A stretch of 26,664 nt of DNA from Chara braunii (GCA_003427395.1 BFEA01000081.1:653750-680413); one strand, 5' to 3'. Positions 15,584 to 26,664 are shown, counted from the first letter of the stretch. A program made the numbers and translations. The notes: generated by a model not told the origin, from the sequence alone.

Positions 15584-18500
15584 CTGAAGAAGTGAGGGGT
15601 GTAAAAATAATGAGTTAAAATACCCTACTCCTGAAATCGTTATAACTTTCTAAAATGTGTTAAATTGTTGGATTTTTATAAGAATCCATTAAAGAAGTAA
15701 TACAAGTAAGTCGGGATTCTTTTGTGTCGAACGCGGGGTACAGAATGTGCCTATGGGTACAAACGAGGGAGTTTGATCGTTGTAATTGTAAGGCGTAGTG
15801 ATCAGGAGGAGTCTAATTTGAATGTGAAAATTATAGTGAAGAATCTTCTTAATCGAAAGGATGTGTTGAGGAAGTCTTAATGTTTTTAAATAACAGAAGG
15901 TGACCTGGCAAGGGATTGGGAGCGGGGGGTGGGAAAGTTATATAGAGATATTACCATTATTAGGATTTGGGGGGACAAAACAAATTATTAGTTGGTGGGG
16001 ATAGTTGGATATTGGAAGGAAGTTCGTGAGGCGAAGCTGGGAGTGTGTGTGAGTTGGACGTGGTGTCCTATTCTTAGGAGAAGGGAGAAAGGAAATAAAA
16101 GAGAGTGTGAGGAATGGGGGGTAGGCAAATAGATAGTTCAAAAAATGATGACGATGTTGCTGCAGGGCGGAGGAGGAGGAAAGGGGGTTTGGACGTGGTG
16201 GGGGAAATAAAAAAAGTGTGAGGGATGGTATGTTGGGGGAGATCATCAACTCTCCATGTCATCATCATCTGGCCAGTGTCGGAACCATTGGTTCTCGAAT
16301 CGCTCGAATCGAGTCCTGACCCTTGAGATATGGTACATGACAAGGATGTGCACAACATAGGAATCAGGAAAAAGAGAAAGGAAGAGAACGAAAGGACAAG
16401 ACAAATGACAAAGATTGACCCACTAGGACCAAGAATCCCAAGACGAGAAACTCAAGGCCACAAGGACGGAGGACCCGAAGACAGGGGCTGCATGACACAT
16501 GAAAAATAACATGTGAAGATAAGGTAATTAAAGTGTTGCAGAAAATTGGTAGAGGCGCCCCTCCTTCCTATAAAAGGAGGACCGCCAAAAAAAGAATAAT
16601 ACCCGGATGCTAGTACCATGGAGAAGAGTAGGGCTCGACAACACTAAGAAAATAATGCCTTGGTGCCACTATGGAAGGCGCCAACATTCAGCCTAGGGAG
16701 CCGCCCGATTACGACATGAGAAAATCCTAAGTGCAAGGGAACCTAGCAAGGAGCCCACAAATGGATTAGCGGGCACAAACTAGACAAGGGCCCAAGCACA
16801 AGGAATTTGAGGAGTGGTGGCCTTTGAATGCCAAAATGAAAGGGAACTAGAAAATAAGAGAGAGAATCTCAATTTCGAGGCTCCTAGGCCTTGAAATTGA
16901 GAACGGACTCAAGAGGGATGCAACGAATCACAACGGTTTTAGTTTTCAAGTGCACAGGTACGCTGAACCTGAAAAATGAGATTCTAGTGTGATATGGGAG
17001 CAAACGACTAGCAAAGATAGTATGAAGAAAAAAGTCTACGGAGAGAATGGGAGAAGTAGGGGAGTATGGGAGTGAAAAAGGGGCAAGTCGCCACACCATG
17101 GTCAATTTGCTTCTTCACAAATAAGTTTTAGGTGCATTGAACAAACCTGCATAAAAACTAGATGCAGTTGGGACAGAAGCGGTAAGAATCGGACACCTAG
17201 GGTAAAATAAAGTGCATGTTTTAATACATCTTGTGACGGAATTCATCATAGGATGAAATGGTTACAAAATGCCTTGACTTTTCTTGATTTTCGCTTATAA
17301 AATCACGAAAAATCAAGAGGGAAGTAGGTTGTGATGCAATAGACCACAAGAAGTAAAGCAAACACATGTTTCAAGTGTATCGACGACAAGGAAAAAAAAG
17401 AAAATGCTTGCCCTGCGGTAAAAGTGGGTCAACTGCCGACATAAAATTTGTTGCGAGAGCTTCACTACGAATTACGGTAAGAATGAATGAGTGCGCTATC
17501 GACTTTTTCTGTTTTATACTAATTGCCTACGTCGTTCTTGGCCCAGCGGAGATGCTGGGCAGGGGTTTGGTATCATGTCGGGGGGCACGATGTTCGACCT
17601 TCCACGGTGTGTCAGGCGCACCCCACTCGTGACTCTTAGTAGTGTGTCAAGATCGTCATGTGCAAGGTCAGTTCCTTGTCTGATCCAGCTGACACTCCCA
17701 CGACAAAAGGATGGGGGTGCGCTACTGGACTTTACTTTGGTCCATGTAGGCTCGACGCCCTGCTGTACAGCAGAGCAATACCGACCTGAGACCATGGTAG
17801 CCGCCAGACTCGCCCAGGGACACAAAGGTAAAGGGATTGGTGCAATCTGTTCTACAGCGCGTCGAGTTCCCTCTAGTCGAGTTATTCGATATATGCAAGG
17901 TAGCAGTCACAATCGAAAAGAAAAGGAAAAAAGGAGAAAATTAAGAAAAGAAAAAAAAATGTTATTCTCGTATTGTGGTTTTGCTCAATTGGGATGTATG
18001 CAAGGTGACTCATTACGTATTTTTCTCCCTTTTATTGCCAATTCAAATTTAGTCTCCCTTTTTGTCACTGCACGGGGGAACAAACGGTTCAATTTTGAAC
18101 CGTGATTACAAGCGGGCGACCTAGACTGGCCGACCCTTCGCATCTCATTTTACTGCAATCACGACCTGCCGTGACTAAGCGCTGCGTAGAAAGTTTCCCA
18201 AAGGAAGCACCAACAACCGCTTTGGTAAGAGACTTATCACCCCCACGGAAGGTCATAAGCCCCCTCCTTGCCATCGGATACGGGTACCCGTTTGCGGTAG
18301 CTTGATGAACTCGTTTGAAGAGTCCAGAGGAAAGCGTCTGTCGGTATCCCACTATGGAACCATAACTCACCAATGCTGCTACACGATACCAGATTGACAA
18401 AGATTGAGACGGTCGAGGAGAAACGATTGTGTCCGCGTCTTGACCGTTAGGATTCGTTCCAGTCCCTACTTATTTTCTCCTTTTTATTATTTTTGGTTTC
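15580..18500. other. Gene-poor, purine-rich stretch
   Basis: No protein family recognised. The plus strand is rich in A and G (about 15,900-17,100). Local items are a TATA-box hairpin (16,560-16,580), a 7-bp hairpin gcccagc/gctgggc (17,541-17,560), and tggtatca (17,568-17,575), which resembles a plant LTR primer-binding site only in its first 8 bases. An old LTR retrotransposon remnant is possible but not shown. Open frames up to 204 codons have no recognisable content. Confidence 0.45.
16560..16580 (+). promoter_or_regulatory. TATA-box-like site inside a small hairpin
   Basis: TATAAAAG (16569-16576) lies in a 7-bp stem-loop (cctcctt / aaggagg). A core promoter is possible, but no transcript or gene downstream supports it. 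Confidence 0.3.
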
Positions 18501-19930
18501 TTTTGATATTAACTAATAATAAAAAATATTTAAAAATTATTTATTTTTTTCGTTTAAAACACAGAGATCGCGGTGTTGCTTAAGGATTATAAAAATGGCA
18601 TCATCGGGTATTTTGCTATTGATTAAGGCTGCGACCTTAGGATTGGGATCATTCCGCTTTTACGCATGTGGATTAAAATAGTTGAGTGGAAAAATAGGCC
18701 ACGTGGATTGCGGGGCGGGGTATCGAATTGGGAGTTAACACTTACCAGTGGTGTGAGTGAATGCCAGGGGATTGTTGAGTGCACTGGTTACTGGCTATAT
18801 TTGAAGGGCGGCTATGACCTGTCATAAGGGGCTGCACGACTATAAGCCGGACTGTTGGTGGCTTCTAACGCGTTGGACTCCGGTATAAGGGGAAGACCCT
18901 TGGGTCACTATGATCCCGAACTTTGACGGTGATGAAGCAAAACTTATGATAAATGTTTAGGGAGGAAGATAAGAGGAGATGAGGGAGGATCAGAGACTGC
19001 AGGCGGCGATCATAGAGGCTAAGAACCGAGCAAGAAGGAGGTGCCGGACATATGGGATCACTGCTGAGGTCCAAGTAACAGTCTCGTACCCATGAGACTG
19101 AGACTTCTACTGGGACTAGAGAGCATGAACAATAACGTTTAGATCGGGATTCCGAAGAATAGTCTGAAGCGAGTAGGCCTACTACTAAGCCTTGGTGTGG
19201 ACTAGAGCAGTGGCGACGAGACCACTCTCCTGCCGAAGCAGTGGAAGATGGTCCAGAGGCCAACTTGCGAAGTCAAAGAGATTGAGGCCGTAAGGCGGTT
19301 ACTAGCGGTGGCCGTGAGGGACAACGTAAGAAAGAGAAAAGACGAATGCATGGGGAAGGGGACGGTGTGTAGGTGTGTGTGTGTGTGACGCACGAAAAGT
19401 AGGTGTGCTCTCCTCAGTTGATGTCACTCACCTCTTGGAAAGGTCAGCCTGTGATGAGAGAAGGTTACCGCTCGAGTCTTATGGAAGACTTGGAAATGAA
19501 CGATCCACAACGGAAGACGCGAGAGAGTGAGACAAGGGAGAAAAGTTTGGCATGAGAGAGGAAAATACGCGTATTTCTCCATCTGATGTCGCCATCAATC
19601 ATCACGTGTTGTATGCATGATTTCCTCGATTAATCTGTAACGGTGAAAAATGCACGGTGCAACAATTGAATCCCATTATTAGCTTGAGAGGGTGAACTTC
19701 GAATGAAGGGTTTCACTCTCATAGTGATGAGGAGATGTGTGAAGCAACGTTATAGAGAACACACAACCGTATCAAGTATCAATTTTACGTGCATACATTT
19801 AAATTATAAGAAATACACGAGAGCAACTCATGGTCTGATGTCAACATGATATGCCAAAATTTCAGGTCAAGATAGAACTTGAAGGTGACCGTCAAATAGT
19901 TATGAACCCAGACTAGTTGAGAAGGGATGC

Positions 19931-21174
19931 ACGAATGAGCACTAATATCTCGTGCGTTCTACAAAAGATACTCCCTCCCTAAGTTGACGAATGAGCGATC
20001 TCTGCAAGGAATGTGCACACCTCGTATGCCTGACACCATGCTGCTACGAGTAAGCTACGGAAACACGATCAACCTGTACCAAGGTGTTTACGAGTAGGGT
20101 GTGAGCAAAACTGAGGAGGAAGGTAGACGCTTGAAACAACTATGGTTGTAGGGAGCAGGGAGGAGATTAGTAAAGCGGGGTACTAATGACACGGGTGACA
20201 GAAAGAAGTCATACCACAACGTATTGTTTTAAGACGCGAGTGTTCTCATATTGTTGACGTCAATTTTTCTCTTGTTGAGTCTTGCGTGACCGTTGTTAGC
20301 CACTAATGGACTATCCTACGAAAAACGAAGGTCTCTGCAATTGTATATGCTTTGGACATAGTTATCGCGACTCATTAGTTAATTACACATTGTTATTGGG
20401 TAGATACTAGAACTCTCAAGATTACTATAAATAATAAGACAACTACGAAAGGGCAAATTGTGAATGAGGATGTGACGTTCAGTACGAGTAAAACACGAAA
20501 GAGAGGCAAAATAGTGTGTTATGGATAACGTCAGCTGCTTGTCAGTTATTTTGAAACGTGAATTTTAAATAGTGCGTGAGATCGTCCCAATCAGTGAGAA
20601 TTGATGCAGGACGGGTAAGGCTTTTGCAACACGAATATATGTCTGATGACGAATCTTTAGTGAACCTTCGAGATAGACATTTCACGGGTAGCGACAGTGA
20701 ATGCCATGGTTGATCTTGCTGTCAACTGAGCAAATTTTGCCTCCTTGCTCGATTTGCGTAGCATTGTTAGACTAAACTTTGTCCCTGTTCAAATCTTCCT
20801 TTATGAGGTTTTTCTCTCTAAATTGGTGATTGTTATTATTGATTTTAAACTGACGAGTGAGCATGACATTGCAGAGAAAAGGTTGATTTTTTTGAAGGAG
20901 AAATGATAAGAAAGTACGAGTAAGCATGACCTTTGATGCCCTTTACGTACTCCAAGTATGTCTAACCTTGTACAATAGGATCGATTTTGTCAGAGTTACC
21001 TCTCACGACCAATGAATGCACTTGGCGGGCTCCTGTACTTGGAAACTGTATGAGTTCAGTCCCGACTACTTCGAATCTTGTAGATGTTCCTACTCTTGTC
21101 TGTATAGACTGGGGGTAAAATGCACAATGGAATACGTGCGTTTACATTATATGACAAGAGCTACACGAATGAGC
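19931..21174 (+). repeat. Six dispersed ACGARTRAGC decamers
   Basis: Same-strand matches at 19931, 19987, 20046, 20853, 20916 and 21165. Three are spaced 56-59 bp apart and another pair 63 bp apart, suggesting remnants of a tandem array or a repeated regulatory motif. Confidence 0.6.
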
Positions 21175-21650
21175 AATAAAACTCTAGTCCTGAGAATAAT
21201 CGTTATTACCTAGCAAAGTTTTTATAGGACAGAGACAAACTGCAATCCAATTTTCATGCAGATTGTGTCCGTGTGATTTAATCAAGAAACACGTTCAACT
21301 TCTTTTGTATTGTAAGTGAGAAAAAATATCAATCATGAACGGTGTTTTTAGCAGTATTCGAGTATGAACTATGTCCTGTTACATTTGGTATAGTGCACAA
21401 GTGAAGGTCAGTCATTGCTATCCCACTAAAACACCCAGAGTTATATACAAATAGGTTATGAGAGGTCTAAATCAAACATTACTCAGTTAGTATCTGGGAA
21501 AAGACTATTGTAGACGATACTCTACTTGTTATTCAGACCAACATTGCCAAGCGTAAGGGTTTAAGACCTGCAAGAGCTGAAGTCTAGTATACTGATTGAG
21601 CGTGGACTGACACCAAAGAAGCTATGTGCATTAATTGTGTGTATTTCGTT

Positions 21651-22421
21651 ACCAACAATACTTTGGTCATTTTTGAAGTGAAGTGTCATCAATAATGCTT
21701 TGTGTACTAATTGAAAGTTGATTCTAACTATCAGAAGCATTTGCGAGCAACTGGAATAAAAATCACAATTCGGTAGAGTATAGCCTGTAATCCGAGCGAG
21801 GTTTACCGCTTGTGGAATGTATATCATCTGAGCAGTGACAGTCCTTGAGGTAATACCTAAACTGTTAGAATAAGCAATGGTTTGTATCACCCTATGCAAT
21901 ATTAAAACAAAGTATACTGCTGATAGTAATTTTTATATCAATTAAAAGGGTTCGCTATCAATAGTACCTAGTGTATTAATTAAACAAATCCTCTTTTCCT
22001 ATCGTGCGCTACATACCATTTCTGAATAAAGCTTATAAGCAATGATATTTGGCATGATACTGGAGCGTGGGTTACAGTTCGCAACTTATTGGTCTTAATT
22101 TACTTTATTTTATTTTGTTAAGTGGAAAAAACATTGATGGTATGACATGTCTTCATGCAACATCCCCGCGTAGCACATGAGAGGCAGGGTAATCCATTAA
22201 TATTCCTCGTAGTATGCATGCAATGATAGTCCTCAGTAGAGACTCTGCGTTATATGCAAGTAGAGGAAGTTTTCAGCAACACCACCACTCCGCATACGGG
22301 TGGGGCAACGTTTGACACCATCTGTGTACATCGCTCCTTCTGATGTAGTTCATTATCAACGATAGTCAGTGTACTAATCGAAGAGGTTTAGTTAACAATA
22401 GTATTGTGTTCTATTCGAAAG
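21651..22421 (+). repeat. Degenerate ~29-bp dispersed repeat
   Basis: Related blocks of the form atcaa.atag....gtgtactaat.gaa are found at 21688-21717, 21957-21985, 22355-22383 and 22392-22421, with a weaker one at 21651-21678. All are on the same strand. Confidence 0.5.
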
Positions 22422-22721
22422 TACATTGCCTAAAAAAAGGGTAACCTCATGACATAAAAATGCGCGACTTCTGTTCTATTTAGTTCCGATTGAGGAAAAG
22501 ACTAACAACGATTGCTTTGCAAAGGGTTGTACAACAAAACAAAATATCAAGAACTTTAACAGAGGGTTCATGCTGAGAGACTTGTAGCGGGTGGATCAAA
22601 GTACGACCTAGTTATTGCCTGCTTGCCGTTTACCTTAGCAACAAACTGTTGCTACACGCTTTAACCACAACCTAATTACTGTTAACCTTTTTGTAATAAA
22701 CTGATTGTTCTCTCTTTCTCA

Positions 22722-22755
22722 CCCCCCCCCCCCCCCCCTCTCTTTCTCTCTCTGT
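22722..22755. repeat. C17 run with flanking (CT)n
   Basis: Seventeen C (22722-22738) followed by TCTCTTTCTCTCTCTG. Confidence 0.9.
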
Positions 22756-23011
22756 CTTGACTGACGGACTGGATTATATCATACAAGCGGTCAGGGGCAA
22801 GACGAGACGCTCCTTTTGGCCTGTCAACAGATAAGGTCGACTAAAAACCTGTGCAGTACAAGCGGAGCGACGTGTATACTGCGCTGGTGGGGCTCTACAC
22901 TACGAGCAACGTAGACGCAAGAGACAAAGCAAGCGCGCGCGTGCTGTCGCACTTTTCCCAATCAGGCGACTTCAGGTAAATAGAAAGCCAAAAAGATGTC
23001 ACGCAAGACTT

Positions 23012-23269
23012 TTGATGAAAATTTTTTCTAAAATAAATAAATTAAATAATGCAAATCCCTTCCTGTTATGTGCGTCCGGCTTCACGCGAGACACTTCAAC
23101 CGAGACACTTCAACCGAGACACTTCAACCTTAACCTCATCTCAAACCAAAAACTCAAAAATTTATTGCCAAATGGCATGAATCACATCCCCATCAAACCA
23201 TACAACCCCCATGAAATCCTCAAAGAATTGACCTTGACCCTCAAAGATGGTATAGTCACTACCCCATAA
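23012..23269 (+). pseudogene. PLE copy 2, N-terminal fragment
   Basis: 85-codon open frame. Only about residues 15-80 align with copy 1 (LQPRHF.LN.ISNQKLKNLLPNGMNHIPIKPYNPHEILKE versus the NPDLRNLVEKGLNHIPLKP block). It contains a 14-bp triplication (23,088-23,129) that adds TSTETLQPR-like residues not seen in copy 1. Confidence 0.75.
23088..23129 (+). repeat. 14-bp perfect triplication inside PLE copy 2
   Basis: The unit gagacacttcaacc occurs three times in a row (23088, 23102, 23116) without mismatch. A 14-bp step shifts the frame at each unit. Confidence 0.95.
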
Positions 23270-23455
23270 CAAAAAAAACTTGCTATCAAATCTATCAGAA
23301 AAACCGTAAAACAAAAATGCACAGAATATATACACACACCATAACCACTGATCTAAAAAGTCACAACTTGCGTAGCATCGTATTCGTGTTCGGAGGTGAA
23401 CTCGAAATATTCTCCCAATAGGAGTTAACGCCCAAAACCCTGCGAACACAAACAT

Positions 23456-23459
23456 AAAA

Positions 23460-23538
<79 letters not shown>

Positions 23539-23540
23539 AA
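23456..23540. repeat. (AAAT)n microsatellite
   Basis: About 21 uninterrupted AAAT units. Confidence 0.97.
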
Positions 23541-24126
23541 CAGTCTTCGAAAAATCTGAAAAAAAGATATATTATGTAAAACAACAATACAAGCAAATTT
23601 TGCCATGGAGTTATGTTCAAATTCTTAACCAAACGCGAGTTTAAAATAAAAAATAAATAAAATAAAAATTATTATTATTTTTTTACTAAAAAAAAATGTT
23701 AGCCCGAATACGTTTGCGAGCTGTTCGCGTAAACGCGCGAACACGTTAGCGAGAACGTAGAGGGGCGCAGATACGTTAGCCATGCTACACAAGTCACAAA
23801 CAAAGTGCAATAAAATCCTTCATCGAAAGGGTGAAGAAGGCACTCAATACCCCGACCATCACCTGTGTCAGCTACATCCGTTTTTTGGTTCTACAAAGAT
23901 TAACAAGTACATATTTCACCCGCTATAATACACCCCCTTTCAAACTTCTCAACAACAGAAAAATTCCGGCGAGAAATAAAAGTTGAAAAAACATTCAATT
24001 AAAAAAAAATCCTTCATATTTATAAATTATAATTCCAATGTTTGTCCAATTATAAATTTTCAGTTTCATTTGATAAGTCCCCGTCTAAAAATGAGTTTTC
24101 CCTGCCAACTACATCTATTTGTTCAA

Positions 24127-24299
24127 GATGGAATGAAAGTCTAGACGAGTTTATGAAATGTTTTAATTAAACTTTCATTCTACTACAACAAATATCTTCG
24201 AATTTAGATTGGATCAACTTATTTATGACTGAAAATCCTTACTTAGAATGACAGTCCAATTAAAATATTTCATGAACTCATCCAGATTTTCATTCCATC
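24127..24299. mobile_element. Fold-back (MITE-like) inverted repeat element
   Basis: 42-bp arms (24127-24168 and 24258-24299) are inverted copies with 5 mismatches and an 89-bp spacer. Arms start gatggaatgaaa. A second inner inverted pair (gaatgaaagt / actttcattc) is nested in the left half, and further ggaatgaaa runs follow to 24,440. It may be a non-autonomous element inserted in PLE copy 2. No target-site duplication identified. Confidence 0.6.
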
Positions 24300-24518
24300 T
24301 CTAGCATACAGTTCAAATAAGAAGGGATACCCCATTCTTGGAAGGAAAGTTCCCAAGTAAGATGAAAATTTTTAAAATTGGAATGAATTTTTTTAGGATG
24401 GAATGAAAATTTAAAATTTAGAATGTAATTTTACTATAGAATGAATATTTAATTCTGGGAAATTTTTCTGTTGAATTACTTGGAACATTAGATTAACACG
24501 AAGTTTCCCTTTTCCCAT

Positions 24519-25120
24519 ATGTACACCAAAGAACTCCCGTACCTTATGACTATTTACAAAAAATATAAAAATGCATTTCGTTGGTTAACCAATGCCTCTG
24601 ATGTTATCCTTTCACCTCTTGCAGATATTTGTTACAATGCGGTCAACTCTTAATTGAAACAGAAAAAAAACACAAGTCACAAAGTTCCCTTCTGGTGGAT
24701 GGTACACTCTGTGACAACCTATGTTCATAACTTCAAGTTACCAGACAAAATATCCTCACTATATTCAATAAACATCACACGTTGTTATGAAACTATACCT
24801 ACAAATGACTTAATTGATGGATTTTCTGCAATAATCGAACAGTTCATCAAAATAACTCTTAAATAAGCAAGGAACACATATGGTCACAACACCAGTATTA
24901 TATGCAAATTAAAACGGTCTATCACAGAACTCATAATCCATGTTGAATTGGAAGATTTTAAAATCAAAGATAATATTACTTTCTCCCCTAAAGAACTGAG
25001 TCTCGTAGATTTTAACAAATAGTTACTCAACAACAGATACACTAAAATTAAAGGATGCATCTGGACACAAATTTTCGGTATGATCCCAATGGGCCTCAGT
25101 TGCCCCCCATATGATGCAAC
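24519..25120 (+). pseudogene. PLE copy 2, fingers and palm fragment
   Basis: Aligns with copy 1 from TKELPYLMTIYKKYKNAFRWLTNASDVILSPLADIC to motif B, in a single frame interrupted by TAA (24,654 upstream neighbour and 24,864) and TAG (about 25,021). About 20 residues between ADIC and VPFWW are shortened or replaced. Asp to Asn in motif A removes a metal ligand. Confidence 0.8.
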
Positions 25121-25459
25121 ATTTATTTATTCCACTACGAATATAAGTTAATAAAAAACTCTGCGTCTTGTGCTTCCCCTCTTTCAACACATCTTTCGAT
25201 ATTTTGATGATCTTAACTGCATCAATAATGGTTAAACCCTAAAATTTTTGAATTTGTAATCTCAACAAAGCTTAACAAAAGAAGCATATATTAGATCTAT
25301 CCCCTCAACTAGTTCACTTTAAAAGATTAGGCAATTGAATACATCCAATTTAATAACGTCAACATTGGCACAAAAACTAACTTCGTCAATGGAACAGTCG
25401 CTATTACAAACTTATACACCAACATCTAGAAAAGAACAAAATTTGACAAAAGAAAAAAC

Positions 25460-25765
25460 TTGAACTTTCTAGTCACAAGATTCTTGAAATTCAACTCCAA
25501 CAACCCACTCTCGCGGTTCCTCAAAATCTTAATACCCCAAGTGTTGAACATCATAACGGTCACCTATGACCCAACAGATACTGCCACATATATCATGGAA
25601 ACTTTACAGACAATTGTAACCAATGGTTTCAACTTACACAGATGCAAAAGAATAATAGAAACAATACTATATAACCTAGTAAACTACCAATCATTCAGAT
25701 GCTGTCATATAATAGCACTACAATCATTCCCCAATCTCTTTCATGTGTCGTGTGTGCGACTATAA
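25460..25765 (+). pseudogene. PLE copy 2, thumb fragment
   Basis: 101-codon open frame. FLKFNSNNPLSRFLKILIPQVLNIITVT and NGFN.HRCK align with IKYDSNRP..QSIKILIPETITIMTVT and NGFNPAKC of copy 1. It ends at TAA 25,763, at the position equivalent to the copy 1 TAG, just before the conserved 3' structure. Confidence 0.8.
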
Positions 25766-25773
25766 ACTAATAG

Positions 25774-25874
25774 CCTGGTGCGGATGGAGAACCACCCAAT
25801 GGGGGCTTGTTCGACATCCGTATCATACCCCCACTGGGCCCCATCACGAGGGAGCGCAGGAGGGACACACACAC
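25774..25874 (+). other. Conserved 3' RNA structure of PLE copy 2
   Basis: Stem A pairs 25778-25792 with 25809-25823 (cggatg and gaac parts pair; two mismatches inside). Its loop contains cccaatggggg (25795-25805), which pairs at 10 of 11 positions with cccccactggg (25828-25838). It ends with ccccatcacg and ggagggacacacac as in copy 1. Loop and partner bases differ from copy 1 but still pair, which supports selection on RNA structure. Confidence 0.7.
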
Positions 25875-25923
25875 ACCCAGAAAAAAAAAAAACCTATATA
25901 TACAGACTTAGACTCTTAACACA

Positions 25924-26462
25924 TGGCTTACCAGGACGGACGTCCGGGACCCCTCTGGATGTCCGACCTGTCCGGTTGGACAATTGAGGATATGTCTGCC
26001 GGAGACAGTATGTTCAACCCTCTTTTAATTTTATTTTATTTTTTGTGTTTTGATTTTTTTTTTTTTTGTGGGTTCTCCCTGCCATGAGGTATATGCCACA
26101 AAAGTTTTGGGTCACTTGAGCCCATAGAAAAAAAAAGATACAAATTGCCACAGACGTCTGTGTCAATTTCAACCAAACAGGTTTATCAAATTGGGGTCAA
26201 TTTCAATCACGCACCCCAACCCGCACCCCCACCCCCCCCTTTCCCCATATTTTGCATTTTATTTATCTTTGCTCCAAATGAGCTGAATTGTTTTTTTATG
26301 GGGTCACCTCATGTAGCGCAGGCCCCCCTTATTATTATTTTATTTTTTTTACTTTTTATTCTGGATAAAATAAGTTACTCGGGATCCTGGACAACTCCCT
26401 CACATGACGTCCGACGGAGGCGTCTCCCAAAAACGTCTCCGATCGGACATCTGGTAGCCTAA
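25924..26462. mobile_element. Possible small Mutator-like (MULE/MITE) element
   Basis: Ends are imperfect inverted repeats (ggcttaccag at the left, ctggtagcc at the right) with shared subterminal gatgtccga and ggacgtc blocks. Both sides are flanked by cttaacaca (25915-25923 and 26463-26471), a 9-bp candidate target-site duplication as made by Mutator-like transposases. No transposase is present. The right copy of the duplication overlaps a (CA)n tract, which weakens it. Confidence 0.4.
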
Positions 26463-26466
26463 CTTA

Positions 26467-26483
26467 ACACACACACACACACA
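26467..26483. repeat. (CA)n tract
   Basis: Short run of CA units after the MULE-like element. Confidence 0.9.
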
Positions 26484-26569
26484 TCTACAAGCTTACAACT
26501 CACACAACAAACACATCTGGACACACAAAAAACTTTAAAACAACTACAAGCATATGTTTAAAACTATAT

Positions 26570-26576
<7 letters not shown>

Positions 26577-26664
<88 letters not shown>
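26577..26664. repeat. (TA)n microsatellite at window end
   Basis: More than 40 TA units run to the last base of the window. Confidence 0.98.

Larger units (their letters stand above)
18501..22980. other. Long stretch without a supportable gene, with degenerate repeat motifs
   Basis: Stops are frequent in all frames. The only structures noticed are two clusters of short related motifs, listed separately, and a C17 run with flanking CT (22,722-22,755). It looks like old, decayed repeat DNA. Confidence 0.5.
23270..24480. other. Inserted AT-rich DNA inside PLE copy 2
   Basis: Separates two parts of the RT that lie about 330 bp apart in copy 1. It contains (AAAT)n, a CpG-rich patch with hairpin ttcgcg/cgcgaa (about 23,727-23,744), and the fold-back element. 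No gene. Minus-strand open frames rich in Leu-Phe-Ile-Tyr are read-throughs of (AAAT)n. Confidence 0.6.
23012..25765 (+). pseudogene. Penelope-like reverse transcriptase, copy 2, decayed and split
   Basis: A plus-strand relative of the RT at 4,971-7,167. The N-terminal block (GMNHIPIKP, near 23,174-23,200) is separated from the fingers and palm (24,519 onward) by about 900 bp more than in copy 1. That extra DNA includes (AAAT)n and a fold-back element. Motif A reads INITRCYETIP, so the catalytic Asp is Asn. Motif B reads MIPMGLSC, followed by a 1-base loss and a TGG-to-TGA change before CNIYLF.YEY. Motif C (FRYFDDLNC, 25,194-25,220) is intact. The thumb (KFDKRKNLNF) ends at TAA 25,763. There are several in-frame TAA/TAG. 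It is clearly non-functional and older than copy 1. Confidence 0.85.

Noticed and set aside
14853-15595. Long frames across the gap
   Set aside because: Almost entirely N; no sequence to support them.
17491-18105. 204-codon plus-strand frame
   Set aside because: No recognisable domain, a Lys/Arg/Glu run from A-rich DNA, and a competing minus frame of similar quality.
16360-18400. LTR retrotransposon with a tRNA-iMet primer-binding site near 17,568
   Set aside because: Only tggtatca matches, no second LTR was found, and no gag-pol motif follows.
20853-20890. Another hammerhead candidate at ctgacgag...gaaa
   Set aside because: The bases between the two boxes do not form stem II, and no cleavage triplet or stem I follows.
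23162-23632. 156-codon minus-strand frame with a long Leu-Phe-Ile-Tyr repeat
   Set aside because: It is a read-through of the (AAAT)n microsatellite.

Overview
This is eukaryotic, repeat-rich nuclear DNA. Signs are GT-AG intron signals, abundant microsatellites, A-tailed and tRNA-like sequences, a short plant-type (TTTAGGG) telomere tract, and two copies of a Penelope-like (PLE) reverse transcriptase. It also has a 625-base assembly gap and ends in simple repeats on both sides, (CT)n and (TA)n. The telomere unit and PLE type would fit an alga, an early streptophyte or another protist; I cannot name the species. I see no host housekeeping gene, tRNA gene, rRNA gene or CRISPR array that I can defend.

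Layout. 1-2,700: pyrimidine-rich and GC-rich sequence with tandem duplications, compound (TG)n(GA)n tracts, a degenerate tRNA-like (SINE-type) segment, an A29G19 tract and a 71-bp near-perfect palindrome. 2,700-14,910: the centre of interest. Two 1.9-kb direct repeats (2,700-4,593 and 12,984-14,910) flank about 8.4 kb. Each carries, on the minus strand, an identical minimal hammerhead ribozyme core. Between them, also on the minus strand, lie an ORF1-like gene (10,061 to 7,585, with a probable 119-bp intron, a partial GRF-type zinc finger and a basic low-complexity tail), a PLE reverse transcriptase (7,167 to 4,971) and a structured 3' region (4,951 to 4,862). This fits a large PLE flanked by pseudo-LTRs with hammerhead ribozymes, with no GIY-YIG endonuclease visible. 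It resembles the telomere-associated endonuclease-deficient PLEs and Terminons in architecture.

14,911-22,980: gap, (GA)n, then about 7 kb of apparently non-coding sequence with no gene I can support, but with two families of short dispersed motifs (19.9-21.2 kb and 21.6-22.4 kb). 23,000-25,880: a second, older PLE copy on the plus strand. It is split by an (AAAT)n tract and a fold-back element, and it has lost the motif-A aspartate. It ends in the same 3' structure as copy 1, with compensatory base changes. 25,924-26,462: a possible small Mutator-like element. The window closes in (CA)n and (TA)n.

How the parts work together (inference). Transcription of the minus strand through the 10.3-kb unit would give RNA cut by the hammerhead in each direct repeat, releasing a unit-length RNA that carries ORF1, the reverse transcriptase and the 3' structure. 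All four in-frame stops inside the ORF1 and RT reading frames of copy 1 are TAA/TAG, each one C-to-T step from a Gln codon. This is either decay or a hint of a TAA/TAG=Gln code; the sequence alone does not settle it.
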